DNA of 64,000 bases, from contig JACRDI010000021.1 in the NCBI GenBank assembly GCA_016218665.1, positions 1 through 64,000 on the forward strand, read 5' to 3'. Source of the DNA: Desulfovibrio sp. Lineage in GTDB: Bacteria; Desulfobacterota; Desulfovibrionia; Desulfovibrionales; Desulfovibrionaceae. Every line of letters starts with the position of its first letter. Positions within the stretch are counted from its first letter, which is position 1. Positions 61,317-64,000 of this stretch are shown here, one piece after another. Below the pieces are notes generated by a model that worked only from the letters and a program-made list of their open reading frames with translations, was not told the DNA's origin and did no database searches. A program made the position numbers and the translations under genes.

Positions 61317-61345
61317 TCCTTACCCCAAGGCTTCGCCATTGGCAA
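61317..61345 (-). promoter_or_regulatory. Possible promoter of the rpsU operon
   Basis: On the minus strand TTGCCA (61340-61345) with a 17-base spacer precedes TAAGGA (61317-61322). The -35 is good, the -10 poor. It lies about 45 bases before rpsU and just after the terminator of the preceding gene. Confidence 0.4.
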
Positions 61346-61365
61346 GCGCAAACTGGGCAGGACGT

Positions 61366-61403
61366 AAAATCGGACCCCTCCGGCTTTCCCGGAAGGGTCC
61401 GAT
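61366..61403 (-). terminator. Rho-independent terminator after the hup unit
   Basis: On the minus strand ATCGGACCC pairs with GGGTCCGAT, with an inner TCCGG/CCGGA stem, followed by TTTTAC. It isolates the hup unit from rpsU. Confidence 0.85.
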
Positions 61404-61434
61404 CGAAACCTATAATGATGCCGCTTGCTTCAGA

Positions 61435-61617
61435 CTAATGCGCGGAGTGTTGCCCGTCGCCGCAGCTGTCGAACCAGGATTTCATGATGCAGTAGCCCAT
61501 CCCGGAACAGATGACGAACAGGACGATGTACAGGACACCGAAGAACACCGCGTGATCAGCCTGCCACCAGGGGAGATCCTGGGGCAAGGGGCTGTGAACA
61601 GTCTCACCGTGAAGCAT
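61435..61617 (-). CDS. Small single-pass membrane protein, 60 aa, unknown
   Basis: A 60-residue protein with one hydrophobic segment at residues 22-43 (HAVFFGVLYIVLFVICSGMGY) and a cysteine/histidine-containing tail (SWFDSCGDGQHSAH). Two cysteines lie in or next to the membrane segment. I do not recognise the family. TTGGAGG precedes ATG 61617 and its own terminator follows, so it is a real gene. It begins 15 bases after the HU gene, the two being one unit. The tail suggests a role with metal or cytochrome chemistry, but this is a guess. Confidence 0.8.
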   Translation of the reverse strand: MLHGETVHSPLPQDLPWWQADHAVFFGVLYIVLFVICSGMGYCIMKSWFDSCGDGQHSAH

Positions 61618-61632
61618 GGGAAGCCTCCAAAT

Positions 61633-61905
61633 TTACTTTACGGCGTCTTTCAGCAGCTTGCCGGGGCGGAACTTCACCACCTTGGTGGCGGGAATCTTGA
61701 TCTCTTTGCCGGTGCGGGGGTTGCGGCCCACGCGCGCCTTGCGCTTCTCGACCTGGAAGGTGCCGAAACCGGTGAGGGTCAGCTTGCCTTCCTTCACAAG
61801 GACGTCCTCGACGGCGCCGATGAAGGCGTTGAGCGCGCGCTCGGCGTTGGCCTTGGTCAGGTTGGCCTTTTCAGCGATTTTGACAACCAGCTCAGCTTTC
61901 GTCAT
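61633..61905 (-). CDS. hup: DNA-binding protein HU
   Basis: A 90-residue nucleoid protein that bends DNA as a dimer. [39 protein letters not shown] (the DNA-binding arm with R-N-P-x-T-G) and [15 protein letters not shown] are canonical. AGGAGGAAGGAC precedes ATG 61905. A promoter with TTGACT lies 180 bases upstream at the rsmA stop, leaving a long leader that contains a CCGGAC/GTCCGG repeat. An IHF-type identity is less likely. Confidence 0.96.
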   Translation of the reverse strand: MTKAELVVKIAEKANLTKANAERALNAFIGAVEDVLVKEGKLTLTGFGTFQVEKRKARVGRNPRTGKEIKIPATKVVKFRPGKLLKDAVK

Positions 61906-61942
61906 TTGTCCTTCCTCCTCAATTGGTGGTCAGTTTTTGCGC

Positions 61943-61956
61943 CCGGACCTGTCCGG
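61943..61956. repeat. Short inverted repeat in the hup leader
   Basis: CCGGAC-CT-GTCCGG has perfect 6-bp arms with a two-base centre, about 40 bases upstream of the HU start. It resembles the core of the ndk leader repeat. Confidence 0.35.
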
Positions 61957-62085
61957 ATCTGCCTTGAAATTCCTTTGAGACCTGCGGGGTGCGGAGCAGA
62001 TCGCCTGGACAGTGCGCTCCTTCCTCTTGCCTCATTTGCCGCGAGACAGGCAATCCCAGCACCCGCCTCAATATGCAACTGGCCT

Positions 62086-62115
62086 GGATAAACACCAAAG
62101 CAAAAGGCAAGTCAA
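62086..62115 (-). promoter_or_regulatory. Possible promoter for hup at the rsmA stop
   Basis: On the minus strand TTGACT (62110-62115) overlaps the rsmA stop codon and is 18 bases from TTATCC (62086-62091). The -35 is good and the -10 weak. Confidence 0.45.
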
Positions 62116-62906
62116 GCAAGAAAATCAAGGGGCAGTAGTTTTGCCAGCGCCAGAAACCGTTCTGGCTCAAGCGTCTCCGGGCGCTGCACCGGGTCGATGC
62201 ACAGCGCGCGAAGCACCTCTTCATATCCTGAAACTTCGTGTGATTTCAGTATGGTACCAAGCTGCTTGCGCCGCTGCTGGAAGCACATGCGCAGTGTTGA
62301 GGAAAGACGCAACGCTTCGTGTTGCGTGGGTTTTGTGGGGCGCAAAAAAAATCGCAAAACGGCGGAGGTAACCTTTGGCTGGGGCCGGAAAACATGCGGT
62401 GGAACCCGGAACAGCAGTTCCGCCGTTGCATGGTTCTGCACAAAAACCGAGAGCGCGCCGTAGTCCTTGCCGCCCGGTTTTGCCGCCAGGCGCTGGCCGG
62501 CCTCCAGCTGGACCATGAACACGGCGCGGGCGAAGCCGGCCCGGCTCACGATGTCCCAGATGAGGGGGGAGGCAATGTTATATGGTAGGTTGCCGACGAT
62601 CTTCCAGCCTTCGGCCGGGTTCAGACTGGCCCAGTCGTAGGCCAGGGCGTCGCCGCGCACTATTTCGATGGCGGGGAAGTCGTGCTGCAGGGCGTCGGCC
62701 AGGGCGTCGTCCATCTCCAGCACCACATAGCGGCCGGGGTTGCGCTCCGCCACGTGCCGCGTCAGCGCGCCCCTCCCGGGGCCGATCTCCAGCACGTTTT
62801 CGCCGGGCTTGATGTCCAGCGCGTCCACAATCTTGCGGCAGATGTTCTGGTCCACCAGGAAGTTCTGCCCTAGGCTGCGCTTGGCCGGTGCGTATTTGCG
62901 TTCCAT
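62112..62906 (-). CDS. rsmA: 16S rRNA (adenine1518/1519-N6) dimethyltransferase
   Basis: A 264-residue KsgA enzyme that dimethylates A1518 and A1519 of 16S rRNA. SLGQNFLVDQNI, the SAM site VLEIGPGRGALTRHVAE, catalytic IVGNLPYNIASPLI and the C-terminal FRPQPKVTSAVL are intact. ATG 62906, six bases after AGGTG, is preferred over the track's GTG 62915, which lies within the ribosome site. The 3' third uses noticeably more AT-rich codons than the rest. It is divergent from apt. Confidence 0.96.
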   Translation of the reverse strand: MERKYAPAKRSLGQNFLVDQNICRKIVDALDIKPGENVLEIGPGRGALTRHVAERNPGRYVVLEMDDALADALQHDFPAIEIVRGDALAYDWASLNPAEGWKIVGNLPYNIASPLIWDIVSRAGFARAVFMVQLEAGQRLAAKPGGKDYGALSVFVQNHATAELLFRVPPHVFRPQPKVTSAVLRFFLRPTKPTQHEALRLSSTLRMCFQQRRKQLGTILKSHEVSGYEEVLRALCIDPVQRPETLEPERFLALAKLLPLDFLA

Positions 62907-62934
62907 CGGCAGCACCTACCAAGGGCTCCGCCGG

Positions 62935-62964
62935 TTGACAACAGCTTTGAGGAATCTGTAGAAC
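62935..62964 (+). promoter_or_regulatory. Sigma70-type promoter for apt-mtnP
   Basis: TTGACA (62935-62940) with an 18-base spacer precedes TAGAAC (62959-62964), 31 bases before the apt start, in the rsmA-apt divergent region. Confidence 0.55.
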
Positions 62965-62994
62965 TACGCATCATTATTGGAAGGAGTCCCGCCA

Positions 62995-63504
62995 ATGGAT
63001 TTGAGAAGCTACATCCGCGACGTCCTCGACTTCAAGCCCGGCATCACGTTCTTCGACATCACGCCGCTTCTGGCCGAACCTGCGGCCTTCCGCTACGCCA
63101 TCGACGCCCTGGCCGAGCGCTACAAGGACGCCGGAGCCACCAAGATTCTGGCGGCCGAAGCGCGCGGTTTCCTCTTCGGCGCGCCCCTGGCGTACAAGAT
63201 GAACCTGGGCTTCATTCCCGTGCGCAAGCCCGGCAAGCTCCCCTACAAGACCACCAGCGTCACCTACGACCTGGAATACGGCACCGACACCCTGCAGATG
63301 CACGTGGACGCAGTGAAGCCCGGCGACCGCATCCTGATCATCGACGACCTGCTGGCCACCGGCGGCACCACCGGCGGCATGATCCAACTCGTGAAGGACG
63401 CCGGCGGCGACATCGCCGGCATCGGCTTCCTCATCGAGCTGGGCTTCCTGGACGGCCCGAGCAAGCTTGAGGGCATTCCCCACGAATACCTTCTCAAGCT
63501 TTAG
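62995..63504 (+). CDS. apt: Adenine phosphoribosyltransferase
   Basis: A 169-residue enzyme salvaging adenine to AMP with PRPP. DLRSYIRDVLDFKPGITFFDITPLL, ILAAEARGFLFGAPLA and the PRPP loop ILIIDDLLATGGTTGG are canonical. GGAAGGAG precedes ATG 62995; the track's earlier TTG start lies in that site. mtnP begins 12 bases later, a sensible pair since MtnP releases adenine from methylthioadenosine. Confidence 0.96.
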   Translation: MDLRSYIRDVLDFKPGITFFDITPLLAEPAAFRYAIDALAERYKDAGATKILAAEARGFLFGAPLAYKMNLGFIPVRKPGKLPYKTTSVTYDLEYGTDTLQMHVDAVKPGDRILIIDDLLATGGTTGGMIQLVKDAGGDIAGIGFLIELGFLDGPSKLEGIPHEYLLKL

Positions 63505-63516
63505 GCTGGCCGCGCA

Positions 63517-64000
63517 ATGAGCATCATCGGCATCATCGGCGGCAGCGGCCTGGACAACCCGGACATCCTGAAGGATCCGCGTGATGAGCGCGTGAGCACG
63601 CCCTATGGCGAGCTGCCCTCGCCCGTGCGCATGGGCACCATCTCCGGGCGCACCGTGTGCCTGGTGGCCCGCCACGGCCGCGAGCACACCGTGCCCCCCA
63701 CACAGGTGAACTACCGCGCCAGCATCGACGCCCTGCGCCAGCTCGGCTGCACGGCCATCCTGGCCACCACGGCCGTGGGCTCCCTGCGCGAGGAGATCCG
63801 CCGCGGCGACCTCGTGGTGCTGGACCAGTTCATCGACTTCACCCGGCACCGCGCGGTCAGCTTCCACGAGAGCTTCGCCCCGCACGCCCCGGCGCACACG
63901 CCCATGGCCGATCCCTTCGACGCGTCCCTGCGCGCCGTTCTGAACGGCTGCTGCGACGAACTGGCCATTCCGCACCACAAGACCGGCACGGTCATCACCA
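63517..64000 (+). CDS. mtnP: S-methyl-5'-thioadenosine phosphorylase, 5' part only
   Basis: 161 codons are visible before the right edge; absent from the track because it is open-ended. MSIIGIIGGSGLD, CLVARHGREHTVPP, NYRASIDALRQLGC and TTAVGSLREEI are the PNP-family type II phosphorylase signatures; RHGREHTVPP favours MTA phosphorylase over inosine or guanosine phosphorylase. It cleaves methylthioadenosine to adenine and methylthioribose-1-phosphate, feeding apt. No strong ribosome site, so likely coupled to apt. Confidence 0.92.
   Translation, partial: MSIIGIIGGSGLDNPDILKDPRDERVSTPYGELPSPVRMGTISGRTVCLVARHGREHTVPPTQVNYRASIDALRQLGCTAILATTAVGSLREEIRRGDLVVLDQFIDFTRHRAVSFHESFAPHAPAHTPMADPFDASLRAVLNGCCDELAIPHHKTGTVIT

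Overview
The window is a 64 kb stretch of a GC-rich bacterial chromosome and is almost entirely core genome. I see no rRNA, tRNA, CRISPR array, insertion sequence, prophage or replication origin. Gene content points to a sulfate-reducing Desulfovibrionales-type organism: an adenylate kinase with a Cys/His/Cys/Cys metal site, the LL-diaminopimelate aminotransferase route to lysine, a glutamate synthase split into separate domain proteins with extra iron-sulfur and FAD partners, a siroheme/heme block (precorrin-2 dehydrogenase, CcsA/HemX, HemA), and small unknown proteins that look lineage-specific. The assignment is inferred from gene families, not from a search.

Layout, left to right. 1-7.1 kb: end of a radical SAM protein, a family-2 glycosyltransferase, a large YfhO-like membrane protein, a TVP38-type membrane protein, an unknown protein and a secreted TPR protein. 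7.3-10 kb (minus): fsa, a membrane-anchored YHS-type protein, folK and dapL; folK lacks any ordinary start codon. 10.3-14 kb: xerD overlapping a DHH-CBS-CBS-nucleotidyltransferase fusion. 14.3-24.3 kb (plus): a NhaD-like antiporter, a HIT hydrolase, LapA- and LapB-like proteins, mutS, a lipoprotein, lysA, rsmE and rarA. 24.3-27 kb (minus): two glycosyltransferases. 27.1-32.2 kb (plus): precorrin-2 dehydrogenase, ccsA-like, hemA, an unknown protein, tilS and adk.

32.3-43.6 kb is mainly minus strand: yajC-secD-secF, preceded by the five-gene glutamate synthase cluster, and separately glgP. 43.7-53.6 kb (plus): dut, argD, a small unknown protein, prmA, a MagIII-like DNA glycosylase, an EnvC-like factor, ctpA, a YibQ-type deacetylase-like protein, fliM, ndk and proC. 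53.7-62.9 kb (minus): cbiB, then rpsU-yqeY-mutS2-dnaG-rpoD, an expanded macromolecular-synthesis operon, then HU with a tiny membrane protein, and rsmA. The right edge carries apt and the start of mtnP.

Functional themes are nitrogen and amino-acid assimilation (glutamate synthase, dapL, lysA, argD, proC), tetrapyrrole supply, protein export, envelope remodelling, and information processing. Many genes overlap by 1 or 4 bases, so translational coupling is common. Several Rho-independent terminators mark operon ends. No obviously foreign island was found. The points most worth checking are the folK start, the split glutamate synthase, the DHH-CBS-nucleotidyltransferase fusion, the glycosylase missing a cluster cysteine, and inverted repeats in the leaders of the TPR gene, adk and ndk.
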